DNA of 64,000 nucleotides. Source: Psychrobium sp. MM17-31. Lineage in GTDB: Bacteria > Pseudomonadota > Gammaproteobacteria > Enterobacterales > Psychrobiaceae. The notes under the pieces were generated by a model. That model made no database searches, had not been told where the DNA came from, and saw only the letters and a program-made list of their open reading frames with translations. The stretch is taken from contig NZ_JAKRGA010000002.1 of assembly GCF_022347785.1 (NCBI RefSeq), positions 558,001 through 622,000 of the forward strand. The letters are read 5' to 3'. The position numbers and the translations under genes are program-made. Below are positions 39,327 through 49,678 of this stretch, piece by piece; the stretch's first letter is position 1, and every line of letters begins with the position of its first letter.

Positions 39327-40220
39327 TTACTTTAATAATTCTTGAAGATGTTCCCTAAAATCTTGACCTAAAGTTTTATCTCGAAGACCATATTCGACAA
39401 AAGCAGTCATATAGCCAAGTTTACTCCCACAGTCATGAGACTTTCCAGTCATATGAAATGCTTCAACAGTCTCAGTTTTCATAAGTGTTGCAATTGCATC
39501 AGTTAATTGAATCTCATCACCTGCACCAGGAGGTGTAAACTCTAACAAATCCCATATAGCACTAGAGAGGACATAACGACCTACTACAGCAAGATTCGAA
39601 GGAGCTTCGTCTACAGGTGGTTTTTCAACGACAGCCGTCATGGCTTTCGACTCACTAGCTTTAAGTTCATGCCCTTCACAATCAGCGACACCATAGCTGC
39701 TTACTTGTTCCATGGGAACAGGTTCAACCATAATTTGACTATACCCAGACTCATCAAAGCGCGTAAGCATCGCAGCCATATTTTCAGTCTTTAAATTACT
39801 TGCGGCTTCATCCAATATTACATCTGGTAATACAACAGCAAATGGCTCTTCGCCTACAATAGGACGTGCTTTCAACACGGCGTGCCCAAGTCCTTTGGCT
39901 TCACCTTGACGAACATGCATAATTGTAACTCCTTTAGGGCAAATAGCTTGTACTTCATCTAAAAGCGAGCGCTTAACGCGTTTTTCGAGTGTTGTTTCAA
40001 GCTCAAATGACTTATCAAAATGATTTTCAATAGCATTTTTTGAAGAGTGAGTGACTAAAACTATCTCTTTAATGCCGGCAGCCACACACTCATCAACAAT
40101 GTATTGGATTAGCGGCTTATCTACAATAGGAAGCATTTCTTTCGGAATTGCTTTTGTTGCAGGTAGCATTCTAGTTCCTAAACCAGCTACTGGAATCACT
40201 GCCTTTTTAATTTTTTTCAT
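39327..40220 (-). CDS. galU: UTP-glucose-1-phosphate uridylyltransferase
   Basis: A 297-residue nucleotidyltransferase making UDP-glucose from UTP and glucose-1-P. '[25 protein letters not shown]' is the nucleotide-binding signature; '[16 protein letters not shown]' and '[10 protein letters not shown]' are typical of GalU. The ATG at 40220 sits one base after the manB stop, so it is coupled to it; the only in-frame extension would need a TTG at 40232. UDP-glucose feeds Ugd, encoded in the same locus. It is the last gene of the locus. Confidence 0.96.
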   Translation of the reverse strand: MKKIKKAVIPVAGLGTRMLPATKAIPKEMLPIVDKPLIQYIVDECVAAGIKEIVLVTHSSKNAIENHFDKSFELETTLEKRVKRSLLDEVQAICPKGVTIMHVRQGEAKGLGHAVLKARPIVGEEPFAVVLPDVILDEAASNLKTENMAAMLTRFDESGYSQIMVEPVPMEQVSSYGVADCEGHELKASESKAMTAVVEKPPVDEAPSNLAVVGRYVLSSAIWDLLEFTPPGAGDEIQLTDAIATLMKTETVEAFHMTGKSHDCGSKLGYMTAFVEYGLRDKTLGQDFREHLQELLK

Positions 40221-40221
40221 T

Positions 40222-41625
40222 TTATTTTTCAACTTTATTTGTAATAGGCAGCGACATTGACGAATCCAACATCGCTAATATTTCTTGCGTCTTATCTTTC
40301 ATAAGCTCCACATTGCCTCTAGATTCAACATTTAGCCTAACTACAGGTTCAGTATTTGACGTACGTAAATTAAAGCGCCATTGCTCATGCTCAATACTAA
40401 TACCGTCAGTATAATCGACAATCAGAGCATCCTCAGAATACTCATCAGTCACTTTTTTAATCGCCGCTTTAGGCTCGTTTAATTTACGATTAATTTCACC
40501 TGATGATGGGAATGCATTAATACGTTGCTCGACAAGAGTAGATAACGGTAACTTTTTAGCTGATAACATTTCAGCGACAAGCAGCCATGGAATCATTCCT
40601 GAATCACAATATGAAAAATCTCTAAAATAGTGATGCGCACTCATTTCACCACCATAAATCGCATCTTCGCTACGCATTCTCTCTTTAATAAAAGCATGGC
40701 CTGTCTTACATAAAATAGGCTCACCACCCGTTTGTTTGACTAAATCAATCGTATTCCACGTCATGCGAGGATCATGAATAATCTTAGCGCCCTTATTTTT
40801 TAGTAAAAACGCTTCAGCCAATAAACCAACAATGTAATAGCCCTCAATGAAATGACCTCTTTCATCGAACAAGAAACAACGATCAAAATCGCCATCCCAA
40901 GCAATTCCCATATCTGCGCCATGAGCAATTACAGCCTCACTAGTCGCGCTTCTGTTTTCTTGTAACAAAGGGTTAGGAATACCATTTGGGAAATTTCCAT
41001 CTGGTTCATGGTGAACTTTAATAAATTCAATTGGTATATTTAACTGCTTAAATTTACTCTCAATGGCATCAATCACATGGCCAGCAGCGCCATTTCCTGA
41101 ATTAACCACTAACTTTAACGGCGCAATATTACTCGGAACTATATATGTCATTAAATGTTCAATATAAGGTTTCAGATTTGACGCTTTGGTTAAATTTCCA
41201 CGCTGAACAACTTCACCAAAACTATTCTCCTCCGCTAAACGTTTAATATCCAATAGCCCTGTATCGCCACTTATCGGCTTAGAACCTTCTCGAACTAACT
41301 TCATACCGTTATAATCCATAGGGTTGTGACTAGCAGTTACTTGAATACCGCCGCAACTCCCCATAGAAGTCGTAGCATAATAAATTTCTTCAGTGCCGGT
41401 CATGCCAAGATCTATAACATCTACACCTGCATCTAATAATCCATCAGACACAGCCTCTTTTAATGCTTCAGAAGTAAGACGAATATCGCCACCAATAACA
41501 ACTGATTTAGGCGTAAGGTATTCTCCGTAGGCACGACCTATTCGATAAGCGATTGATTCATCTAGTTCTACGCCTAACTGACCACGTATATCATATGCCT
41601 TAAAGCAGGTTAATAAACTACTCAT
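40222..41625 (-). CDS. manB: Phosphomannomutase
   Basis: A 467-residue alpha-D-phosphohexomutase converting mannose-6-P to mannose-1-P. The phosphoserine is Ser99 in '[14 protein letters not shown]'. The metal loop is 'DGDFDRCF', the sugar-binding loop '[13 protein letters not shown]', and the phosphate-binding C-terminal loop '[12 protein letters not shown]'. Sequence landmarks match CpsG/ManB. It is two bases from the manC stop and one from the galU start, making a manC-manB-galU unit. Some family members also act on glucose-1-P. Confidence 0.93.
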   Translation of the reverse strand: MSSLLTCFKAYDIRGQLGVELDESIAYRIGRAYGEYLTPKSVVIGGDIRLTSEALKEAVSDGLLDAGVDVIDLGMTGTEEIYYATTSMGSCGGIQVTASHNPMDYNGMKLVREGSKPISGDTGLLDIKRLAEENSFGEVVQRGNLTKASNLKPYIEHLMTYIVPSNIAPLKLVVNSGNGAAGHVIDAIESKFKQLNIPIEFIKVHHEPDGNFPNGIPNPLLQENRSATSEAVIAHGADMGIAWDGDFDRCFLFDERGHFIEGYYIVGLLAEAFLLKNKGAKIIHDPRMTWNTIDLVKQTGGEPILCKTGHAFIKERMRSEDAIYGGEMSAHHYFRDFSYCDSGMIPWLLVAEMLSAKKLPLSTLVEQRINAFPSSGEINRKLNEPKAAIKKVTDEYSEDALIVDYTDGISIEHEQWRFNLRTSNTEPVVRLNVESRGNVELMKDKTQEILAMLDSSMSLPITNKVEK

Positions 41626-41627
41626 AC

Positions 41628-43067
41628 CTACTCCTTAATTAGTTTTTTTTCTGCTCTACCGTAAATGTCTTCAAATCTCACTATATCATCTTCCCCAAGG
41701 TAGCCTCCAGATTGGATTTCAATAAGCTCTAAAGGTACTTTTCCAGGGTTTTCTAATGCATGAATTTCCCCAATAGGAATATAAGTAGACTGATTCTCAG
41801 TTAATAGAAACGTTTTGTCGCCATTTGTAACCTTTGCACAACCACTCACAACAATCCAATGTTCAGCTCTGTGGTGATGCATTTGCACCGATAATTTTGC
41901 CCCTGGTTTCACTGTAATACGCTTAACTTGATAACGTTTACCATTATCAATAGAGTCATACTTTCCCCAGGGGCGATAAACTTCACGGTGTACTGTAGCT
42001 TCCGAACGAGCTTTATTCTTTAACTTATTAACGACGTCTTTAACATCTTGACTCGCTTCAACGCTAGATACAAGCAATGCATCAGGAGTATCCACAATAA
42101 CAAGATCTCTTATACCTAAAGTCGTTACCAAGCGACTATCAGCATGTATATAAGTATTCTCTGTGTTGTGAGAAACAACATCACCTTTGAAACAGTTTCC
42201 TTGTTCGTCTTTAGTGGCTATATCATATAAAGATGCCCAACTACCTACGTCATTCCAACCAGCGTCAAGGGGCACAACGGCTACAGAGTTATTATTCTCT
42301 GCACACAGGGGCTCCATAACAGCATAATCAATAGATTGATCAATGCATTTTTCAAATTCTTGAGGGTCAACACGAATAAAATCTAAATCGCTCTCTAATT
42401 CGTTTATAGCTGCACGGCAAGAAGATAAGATTTGAGGATTAAATTGCTCCAGCACCTCCAAGTAACGGCTTGCTTTAAACATAAACATACCGCTATTCCA
42501 TAAGTACTGTTTTGAATCTACATATCCTTGTGCTGTAGTAGCATCAGGTTTTTCAACAAAACTATCAACACTAAATGCTCTTTCGCCTAACGCTTGTCCC
42601 TGCTTAATATAACCATAACCAGTATGAGGACTTTGAGGTACAACACCAAAAGTAACTAATCTTCCTTGCTCAACTGCTTTTTGCCCTTCAACAATTGCAC
42701 ATTGAAATTCAGCTTCATTTTGAATCACGTGATCCGCAGCTAAAACCAACAGGGTAGGATCATCGCCTTTTTCGGTTGCTACTAACGCACTCAGCGCAAC
42801 TGCTGGAGCAGTATTTTTACCTATTGGTTCTAAAATAATTTTTCCAAGCTCACCTATTTGACGCAATTGCTCAGCCACAATAAATCTGTGCTCTTCATTA
42901 CAAATAGTAATAGATGGTGCCAACTCCAGCCCTTCAAGGCGTTCTAAAGTTATCTGCAACATAGTTTGACGACCATTTAACGGTAAAAATTGCTTCGGAA
43001 ATAGTCTTCGAGAAAGGGGCCATAAGCGCGTACCTGACCCTCCGGCCATCAGTACAGGGATTAACAT
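41628..43067 (-). CDS. manC: Mannose-1-phosphate guanylyltransferase / mannose-6-phosphate isomerase
   Basis: A 479-residue bifunctional type II enzyme. The N-terminal guanylyltransferase domain has '[23 protein letters not shown]' and '[13 protein letters not shown]'. The C-terminal cupin isomerase domain has '[12 protein letters not shown]', '[24 protein letters not shown]' and '[13 protein letters not shown]'. Together with ManB it makes GDP-mannose. No gmd, fcl or rmd gene is in the window, so mannose itself is the likely product used. It precedes manB by two bases and is separated from the epimerase gene by 146 bp, where a second promoter could lie. Confidence 0.95.
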   Translation of the reverse strand: MLIPVLMAGGSGTRLWPLSRRLFPKQFLPLNGRQTMLQITLERLEGLELAPSITICNEEHRFIVAEQLRQIGELGKIILEPIGKNTAPAVALSALVATEKGDDPTLLVLAADHVIQNEAEFQCAIVEGQKAVEQGRLVTFGVVPQSPHTGYGYIKQGQALGERAFSVDSFVEKPDATTAQGYVDSKQYLWNSGMFMFKASRYLEVLEQFNPQILSSCRAAINELESDLDFIRVDPQEFEKCIDQSIDYAVMEPLCAENNNSVAVVPLDAGWNDVGSWASLYDIATKDEQGNCFKGDVVSHNTENTYIHADSRLVTTLGIRDLVIVDTPDALLVSSVEASQDVKDVVNKLKNKARSEATVHREVYRPWGKYDSIDNGKRYQVKRITVKPGAKLSVQMHHHRAEHWIVVSGCAKVTNGDKTFLLTENQSTYIPIGEIHALENPGKVPLELIEIQSGGYLGEDDIVRFEDIYGRAEKKLIKE

Positions 43068-43152
43068 GTAATATCCTTGTAATTTTTAATTCTTAATAAA
43101 ATAAATTGCTAGTTTGCCATTGGTAAAAATAAGCAATAGCATAAAAACAGTT

Positions 43153-43176
43153 TATGAGTGCTGTTAACCACTCATA
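43153..43176 (-). terminator. Hairpin in the epimerase-manC gap
   Basis: TATGAGTG pairs with CACTCATA around CTGTTAAC. There is no clear U tract, so termination is doubtful. It could be an attenuator or operator in the 146-bp gap ahead of manC-manB-galU. Confidence 0.3.
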
Positions 43177-43213
43177 CATTGATGACTAAAGAATGTCATG
43201 CTTATATTAATCA

Positions 43214-44242
43214 TTACTTAGTGAGATTATAAAACTCTGAATACCACTCAACAAACTTTGATACACCATGCTCAACATTCACTTTAGCCTTATGGCCTGT
43301 AACCGAAAAGAGATCTTCTACCTCAGCATATGTTTGATATACATCACCAGCCTGCATCGGCATAAAATTCTTATTAACCTTCATTCCTAACGATCTTTCT
43401 AAAGAGTTAATAAACTCCATCAATTTGACAGGGTTTCCATTGCCAATGTTAAATATACGATACGGTGCAGAACTTTTCGCTGGAGAATTCAATTCCACTT
43501 TCCAAGATTCATCAAAAACAGGTACTTTATCTTGCACTTTAATGATGCCCTCTACAATATCATCGATATAAGTAAAGTCACGACTCATATCTCCATTGTT
43601 ATATACGTCAATTTTTTTGCCTTTGACAATTGCATCGGTAAACTTGAACAATGCCATATCAGGTCTTCCCCATGGACCATATACAGTAAAAAAACGTAAA
43701 CCAGTTGTTGGAATACCATAAAGATGGGAATATGTGTGAGACATTAATTCATTTGCTTTTTTTGTTGCAGCATATAATGAAATCGGATGGTCTACACTAT
43801 CCGCTGTAGAAAAAGGTGTTTTATTATTAAGCCCATAAACAGAACTAGACGAAGCATAAATCAAATGTTCAACTTTATTATGACGACAACCTTCTAAAAT
43901 AGTTAAATGACCAACTAAATTTGAATCTGAATACGCCATAGGGTTATCAATAGAATATCGAACTCCTGCCTGTGCAGCTAAATGAATTACTCGATTAAAC
44001 TGCTCTTTTTCGAATAAAGCTGCAATCCCTTCTCTATCAGCTAAATCTAACTTCACAAACCTGAATAGACCTTTTGAAGCCTCCGCTGAATTAGAAAGTT
44101 CCTTTAATCTGGCAAGCTTTAAATTAACATCATAGTAATCATTAAGATTATCGAGTCCAACAACTTCATAGCCCATATCACAAAGCTTTCTCGCGACATG
44201 AAATCCGATAAATCCAGCTACACCTGTAACTAAAAACTTCAT
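43214..44242 (-). CDS. UDP-glucuronate 4-epimerase (SDR family)
   Basis: A 342-residue extended SDR. The NAD motif is 'VTGVAGFIGFHVARKL', followed by 'GLDNLNDYYDVNLKLARL', which is the hallmark of bacterial UDP-glucuronate epimerases (CapI/LspL type). The catalytic 'SLYAATKKANELM' carries the YxxxK, and 'FTVYGPWGRPDMA' is the substrate loop. It should convert UDP-GlcA to UDP-GalA. It follows ugd, which makes its substrate, by 36 bases. Other hexuronate or hexose epimerase activities are less likely given this N-terminal signature. Confidence 0.9.
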   Translation of the reverse strand: MKFLVTGVAGFIGFHVARKLCDMGYEVVGLDNLNDYYDVNLKLARLKELSNSAEASKGLFRFVKLDLADREGIAALFEKEQFNRVIHLAAQAGVRYSIDNPMAYSDSNLVGHLTILEGCRHNKVEHLIYASSSSVYGLNNKTPFSTADSVDHPISLYAATKKANELMSHTYSHLYGIPTTGLRFFTVYGPWGRPDMALFKFTDAIVKGKKIDVYNNGDMSRDFTYIDDIVEGIIKVQDKVPVFDESWKVELNSPAKSSAPYRIFNIGNGNPVKLMEFINSLERSLGMKVNKNFMPMQAGDVYQTYAEVEDLFSVTGHKAKVNVEHGVSKFVEWYSEFYNLTK

Positions 44243-44278
44243 TATTATTCCTTTTAAATTATTTTAAATTATTGACAA

Positions 44279-45445
44279 CTAATCTGAGCCAAATAAGTCT
44301 CTGGTATATACTTTGTCACTAACATCATCTAGTACTTTATCCATACGATTTGAAATAATAACATCTGATATGTTCTTAAATTCATTTATGTCAGTAATTA
44401 CACGGGAATTAAAAAACTTTGATTCCTTTAATTCGGGCTCATAAACAATAACATCAATTCCCTTTGCTTTAATACGCTTCATGATTCCCTGAATAGAAGA
44501 CGCCCTAAAATTATCTGATCCAGTTTTCATTATTAAACGATAAACACCAACTACCTTAGGATTATGTTTAATAATAGAATCTGCCACATAGTCTTTTCGG
44601 GTGCTGTTAGCTTCGACAATCGCGCTAATTAGTGAGTTAGGAATATCTTTATAATTAGCGCGAAGCTGTTTAGTATCTTTAGGTAAACAATAACCACCAT
44701 AACCAAAAGATGGATTATTATAATGGGAGCCAATTCTAGGATCTAATCCAACCCCTTCTATAATATGTTTAGTATCTAAACCATGTGTTTCAGCATAAGT
44801 ATCAAGCTCATTAAAATACGCTACACGCATAGCTAAATAAGTATTAGAAAACAGTTTAACAGCTTCAGCTTCAGTTGAATCCGTTAACAAAACGGGGATA
44901 TTTTCTTTTATTGCTCCTTGGACCAATAATTCAGAAAAAACTTGAGCACGTTGAGAGTTTTCACCAACAATAATGCGTGATGGGTGTAAGTTATCATATA
45001 ACGCTCTCCCTTCACGTAAAAACTCAGGTGAAAATATGATATTATTTGAAGAAAACAGCTCCCTTATATGCTTTGTATATCCAACTGGAACAGTTGACTT
45101 TATAACCATTACTGCATTCTTATTTATTTCTAAAACTTCTCGTATAACTGATTCAACCGTAGATGTGTCAAAATAATTAGTATCAGGGTCATAGTCTGTA
45201 GGTGTTGCTATTATAATAAAATCCGCACTCCCATAGGCTTGTTTCCTATCTAAAGTTGCAGTAAATTTAAGGTTAGGCTTTAAAAGAAATGCCTCTATTT
45301 CTGCATCGACAATAGGCGACACTCGCTTATTTAATAAATTTACCCTAACTTCATCTATATCTACTGCAACAACCTCATTATGTTGCGCCAGTAACATCGC
45401 ATTAGATAAACCAACATAACCAGTTCCTACAATCGTAATTTTCAT
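44279..45445 (-). CDS. ugd: UDP-glucose 6-dehydrogenase
   Basis: A 388-residue enzyme oxidising UDP-Glc to UDP-GlcA with two NAD+. Landmarks are '[19 protein letters not shown]' (Rossmann), 'STVPVGYTK', '[24 protein letters not shown]' and the catalytic Cys253 in '[14 protein letters not shown]'. Length and sequence match the short Ugd (E. coli, 388). It lies between a GT4 gene and the epimerase; together with GalU this gives UDP-Glc, UDP-GlcA and UDP-GalA. Confidence 0.96.
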   Translation of the reverse strand: MKITIVGTGYVGLSNAMLLAQHNEVVAVDIDEVRVNLLNKRVSPIVDAEIEAFLLKPNLKFTATLDRKQAYGSADFIIIATPTDYDPDTNYFDTSTVESVIREVLEINKNAVMVIKSTVPVGYTKHIRELFSSNNIIFSPEFLREGRALYDNLHPSRIIVGENSQRAQVFSELLVQGAIKENIPVLLTDSTEAEAVKLFSNTYLAMRVAYFNELDTYAETHGLDTKHIIEGVGLDPRIGSHYNNPSFGYGGYCLPKDTKQLRANYKDIPNSLISAIVEANSTRKDYVADSIIKHNPKVVGVYRLIMKTGSDNFRASSIQGIMKRIKAKGIDVIVYEPELKESKFFNSRVITDINEFKNISDVIISNRMDKVLDDVSDKVYTRDLFGSD

Positions 45446-45460
45446 TCATTTTCTCTTTAA

Positions 45461-46576
45461 CTAATCTAAACAATTTTTTATCGCATTGAGATACTTATTA
45501 ATCACAATACGTTCATCAAATTCGCGCTCTACTTTAATACGACTCTTTTCTCCCATTTTGAGGCGCTCTTCGTGCGACATTTGAATTATCACATCTAATT
45601 TGTTAATCAAGCTTTCTGTAGAACGTACCTCACATAAAAAACCATTACTTCCATCTTCAACAGTTTCACGACACCCTACATTATCCGTAGTTACAATAGG
45701 CTTTCCCATCGCAGCAGCTTCTAAAAGAGATTTTGGAACACCTTCTCGATAAAACGAAGGAAGAACCATGCAGTCAACTTTTGCTATTTCCTGCTCAACA
45801 TTATTGGAAATACCTATATATCGAACAATTCCTTCAGCGACCCAATCATCCATCTGTTTTTTTGACACAGAAGAAGGGTTATCCACATCTAGAAAACCCA
45901 ATAATTGAAATTCAACACTCTCTCCATAACGAGCTCTCAATTCACGCGCGGCTTCGACATAGTGTCCAATACCTTTATCAAATAACATTCTAGCAATTAG
46001 CAAAAAGCGAATTTTTTTATCATTTGGAGCAGGAGTCAATTGAAAGCGAGCCAAATCAACGCCAGAACCAGGTAATCGCTCAGTGACTGAAGAGCGGGCT
46101 AATTTATATGAGAGAAACAACTCTCTATCATCTTCATTTTGAAAAAAAATTTTATCAGCTTTGCGCTGACTATACCTATACAGAACGCGAGCTATTTTTG
46201 ATGTTAAATTCTCTCTTATGAATAAAACACCCAATCCTGCTATATTATTGATTACCCTTGCATCGGCAACTTTTGCTGCTAAAGTGCTATAGATATTATT
46301 CTTAGGGGTGAAATTTAATACAACATTCACCCTATGCCGTTTATAAAGAATAAAAAAACTAAATAAGGTTTTTAAATCTCGAAAAGGATTCGTCCCTCCC
46401 TGATCAATATCAACGTGAAAATAGTTACAACCAAGCTCAACAAGCTTTTCAGAATACTCATCTTGAGGAGCTATAGCTAACACTGTATATCCCTTATCCA
46501 GTAGAGCAGTAATCGTGTTCTTTCGAAAGTTATATAAATACCAGCTAGTATTAGCAGAAATTACTATTGATGCCAT
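45461..46576 (-). CDS. GT4-family glycosyltransferase
   Basis: A 371-residue GT-B fold transferase. The N-terminal acceptor domain begins 'IVISANTSWYLYNFRKN'; the C-terminal donor domain has 'FLLIARMLFDKGIGHYVEAA' and the EX7E-type motif 'EGVPKSLLEAAAMGKPIVT'. It resembles PglA-like enzymes that add the second sugar to a lipid-linked monosaccharide. Sugar and acceptor cannot be assigned from sequence. It is cytoplasmic/membrane-peripheral, 46 bases downstream of the amidotransferase and 15 bases upstream of ugd. Confidence 0.87.
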   Translation of the reverse strand: MASIVISANTSWYLYNFRKNTITALLDKGYTVLAIAPQDEYSEKLVELGCNYFHVDIDQGGTNPFRDLKTLFSFFILYKRHRVNVVLNFTPKNNIYSTLAAKVADARVINNIAGLGVLFIRENLTSKIARVLYRYSQRKADKIFFQNEDDRELFLSYKLARSSVTERLPGSGVDLARFQLTPAPNDKKIRFLLIARMLFDKGIGHYVEAARELRARYGESVEFQLLGFLDVDNPSSVSKKQMDDWVAEGIVRYIGISNNVEQEIAKVDCMVLPSFYREGVPKSLLEAAAMGKPIVTTDNVGCRETVEDGSNGFLCEVRSTESLINKLDVIIQMSHEERLKMGEKSRIKVEREFDERIVINKYLNAIKNCLD

Positions 46577-46622
46577 TCTATTTTTCTACTGTAATAATTA
46601 TCAAAATATTTTTATTCATAAT

Positions 46623-48560
46623 TTAATCTAAATGCTCTTCACACCATTGAAAAAAAGTAATTAAAGTCCAAATTTGCGTCTGGTAATTTTGCCCTCCTGT
46701 CTGATGCTGCTCCCACATATTTTCTAATAATGAAGGTTCAATCACATCTTCAACTCGATGCTTATGTTTTTCTAGCATCGCAAAGCTCCAATCTTTTAAA
46801 GAGCCTCTCAGCCAACTTCCCATAGGGACTGCAAATCCCATTTTGGGTCTTTCAAAAAGCTCCCTTGGAATATACTTTTCTAAAAGCTGACGTAATATCC
46901 ACTTAGATTGATTATTTCTTATTTTTAAACCACTAGGTAAATTAACCCCAAACTCTATAACCCTCTTATCCAGAAAAGGAGCACGTGTCTCTAAGCTATT
47001 TGCCATCGCTGCGCGATCAACTTTACAAAGTACTCCATCTGCCATGTAGTTCATAAAATCAAGCACCATAAATTGCTCTGGCGATGATAACGCCTCAAAA
47101 GCATGTTTCTGAGTGCTGGATACTTGATTAAAGCCTGAATGACGAGCAATCATTCCTAATGAAGAAAACTGATTCAATATCAATTCATACATCGCCAGAT
47201 TATTTGGGGCAGAAAACGAACGAAGTGCTTTATGGGCTTTAATTCCTAATTCATTTACACGGTACTTGTAAGGAAGCATTTTCCCTAAAAGTTCATAAGT
47301 GGCAGGACTAACAGATGACAATAACTTAGCGAGAAACAACCTTACTCCAGTGGGAAAAGCTCTAGTTGCCTTATTCACTTTATTTGCCCATAAATACCGA
47401 TTATATCCACCAAAAATCTCATCACCAGCATCCCCAGTTAATGCAACTTTAACCTTCTCACTAGAAAATTGAGATACTAAATAAGTTGGTAACTGACTCA
47501 TATCAGCCATAGGCTCATCGTAAACACTTGGAAGTTTAGGAATTACATCCATAATAGCTTTATCATCAACATAAAGCGTGTGATGGCGAGTTCCAATAAA
47601 ATTGGCGACTGCTTTAGCATGTTCGGCTTCATTGTACTCCTTATCCTCAAAGCCAATTGAAAAAGTATCAACATTGCTGTCAGTTGTTTTATTCATCATC
47701 GCAACAATTAATGATGAATCTATTCCACCAGATAAAAAAGCTCCTACAGGCACATCAGAAGCTAGCTGCTCATGAACAGCGCTATTTAAGATATTATCTA
47801 ATTCATTAATATACTCGTAATCTGTACACATAGACTGACTACTAAGATTATCTTGCTCGTTACCTAATATTTCCCAGTAAGAAAACTCTTTACTTAACTG
47901 CCAGCCCCCTTGTGACAAAGTAAATTGAATCATAGTTCCAGGTCTTTGTTTTACTACGTCTTTAAAGATAGAATGACCAGAAGTAATAAAGCCGTGCAAT
48001 AAGAATTGCTTCAATGCTTCTTTGTTAAGAGCTTTATCAAAATTAGGCCACTTTAATAATGGCTTCAACTCAGAACCAAATATTAACTCACCATTCTTAT
48101 AAGAATAATACAGGGGTTTCTCACCCGCACGATCTCGAACAAGGCTTAGCTGATTTTTATGAGTATCAAATAAAGCAAAAGCAAACATTCCTCGAATATT
48201 ATTTAGAGTCGTGACTAAGCCAAACTGCTCAATATACTGAATCAACACTTCAGTATCGCTACTGCCGACAAAACGAGTCCCTATAGAGCATAGCTCTTCT
48301 CTCAGTTCCTTATAATTGTAAATTTCCCCATTGTAACTAATGATATATCTACCATTTTGGCTATGCATTGGCTGAATACCAGCATTGCTTAAATCTAAAA
48401 TAGAGAGCCTTGTATGCACCATTCCAAGCCCAAGTTTAGAATGATTAAATAATTCAATATGATCTGGCCCCCTGTGATATAGACTTTCTCCCATGTTTTT
48501 CAACACAGTAGAACCATCAAACCCCAAATCTTTTACTAAAAAGCCTGCAAAACCACACAT
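46623..48560 (-). CDS. asnB: AsnB-like glutamine-dependent amidotransferase (asparagine synthase family)
   Basis: A 645-residue protein with an N-terminal class II glutaminase domain (catalytic Cys2 in 'MCGFAGF', 'RGPDHIELF', 'YNGEIYNYKELR') and a C-terminal synthetase domain with the PP-loop 'GAFLSGGIDSSLIVAMM'. Length fits AsnB-type proteins found in polysaccharide loci (about 600-650), which often amidate uronic acids rather than aspartate. Its position beside ugd and the UDP-GlcA epimerase supports action on GalA or a GalA-containing intermediate. Ordinary asparagine synthesis remains possible. The start is two bases after the preceding GT4 gene's stop. Confidence 0.88.
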   Translation of the reverse strand: MCGFAGFLVKDLGFDGSTVLKNMGESLYHRGPDHIELFNHSKLGLGMVHTRLSILDLSNAGIQPMHSQNGRYIISYNGEIYNYKELREELCSIGTRFVGSSDTEVLIQYIEQFGLVTTLNNIRGMFAFALFDTHKNQLSLVRDRAGEKPLYYSYKNGELIFGSELKPLLKWPNFDKALNKEALKQFLLHGFITSGHSIFKDVVKQRPGTMIQFTLSQGGWQLSKEFSYWEILGNEQDNLSSQSMCTDYEYINELDNILNSAVHEQLASDVPVGAFLSGGIDSSLIVAMMNKTTDSNVDTFSIGFEDKEYNEAEHAKAVANFIGTRHHTLYVDDKAIMDVIPKLPSVYDEPMADMSQLPTYLVSQFSSEKVKVALTGDAGDEIFGGYNRYLWANKVNKATRAFPTGVRLFLAKLLSSVSPATYELLGKMLPYKYRVNELGIKAHKALRSFSAPNNLAMYELILNQFSSLGMIARHSGFNQVSSTQKHAFEALSSPEQFMVLDFMNYMADGVLCKVDRAAMANSLETRAPFLDKRVIEFGVNLPSGLKIRNNQSKWILRQLLEKYIPRELFERPKMGFAVPMGSWLRGSLKDWSFAMLEKHKHRVEDVIEPSLLENMWEQHQTGGQNYQTQIWTLITFFQWCEEHLD

Positions 48561-48562
48561 AG

Positions 48563-49678
48563 CTATGCCCCTTTACTATCGCTAAAAATACCTTTTGCAG
48601 TTTTTGACCAGGAAAAACTAGAAATAAATGAGCTATTATCTATAGTTTTATTTGACGCAAGGTACATCGAAATATCCTCTGCCAATACCTCTACCTCAAG
48701 TGTTGGCTCTAATAGTAGCCCAGTATCTGGTGTCACTTCTGGTAGAGATGATATATTGGAAGTAATAATCTTTTTATTAAAAGAAGCAGCCTCTAATATG
48801 GGTAATCCAAATCCCTCATATTTCGACAAAAAAAACAAAGACTCCATCCCACGATAATAACTATTCAACTCTTTATCTGAAACAATTCCAATTAATTCTA
48901 TATAAGGCTTATCGGAAATATAATTCTCAAGTTCTAAATCAAAATTTTTTGTCGAGCCTGCAATCAAAAATTTACCTCTGTAAGCGTGCCTGTCCTTAAG
49001 AACTTTAAATATATCAATCATTTTCTTTAAGTTCTTATGGGGGCGTCTATCTCCGATATAAAACAAATATGGAGGTACTTCGGCTACTGAAATATCGCTA
49101 TTATCTTCAATAGCCAAGCAGCTAGAAGAATGTACTGTTCGTATTTTATTATGACTAACAAATGGGAAGTACTTTCTAATATCTTTATTCGTTGACTCCG
49201 AAATAGCCACACACTTTACTCTTTTCCCCAGCAAAGAGTGCAAGCACAACCCATAAAATATCACTTTTTTTAATAATGCTTGACGGACAATGTACCCTTT
49301 AACAATTAAAGGAAAAAGATCATGAATTACGAACTGTGTTCTATTTATTATGCCAAACGGTAAATCGAAATGAGGATAAAAGTATTCATGTTCTGGATAT
49401 TTCTTCAAATACTTTCGCATTCCAAAATAATGCTTCATCGAAAAAACTTTTATTGGTACTAAATCAATCTCGATCGCCTGATGAGCAGAACTCAAACTTT
49501 TCAACTTTCGATATAAGCTATTACTTTCGTCGATTGAAGACTCCACAAGAACTATTAACGATGAGACTTCATCTATATGTGCCAGCAAACCTTCAAGTAA
49601 GTTGATACTGTAGCGGCCTAAGCCGCTAAATTCATTGCTAATATGCCGTGCATCAAATATTATTTTTTTAATAAACAT
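48563..49678 (-). CDS. GT4-family glycosyltransferase
   Basis: A 371-residue GT-B transferase with the N-terminal 'IIFDARHISNEFSGLGRYSINLLEGL' (glycine loop) and the C-terminal 'PPYLFYIGDRRPHKNLKKMI' and 'KYEGFGLPILEAASFNKKII' (EX7E). This subtype resembles mannosyl- and other hexosyltransferases of the WbaZ/MtfB kind, compatible with the GDP-mannose genes in the locus, but the donor is not proven. It overlaps the preceding GT gene by 11 bases and is two bases from asnB. Confidence 0.87.
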   Translation of the reverse strand: MFIKKIIFDARHISNEFSGLGRYSINLLEGLLAHIDEVSSLIVLVESSIDESNSLYRKLKSLSSAHQAIEIDLVPIKVFSMKHYFGMRKYLKKYPEHEYFYPHFDLPFGIINRTQFVIHDLFPLIVKGYIVRQALLKKVIFYGLCLHSLLGKRVKCVAISESTNKDIRKYFPFVSHNKIRTVHSSSCLAIEDNSDISVAEVPPYLFYIGDRRPHKNLKKMIDIFKVLKDRHAYRGKFLIAGSTKNFDLELENYISDKPYIELIGIVSDKELNSYYRGMESLFFLSKYEGFGLPILEAASFNKKIITSNISSLPEVTPDTGLLLEPTLEVEVLAEDISMYLASNKTIDNSSFISSFSWSKTAKGIFSDSKGA

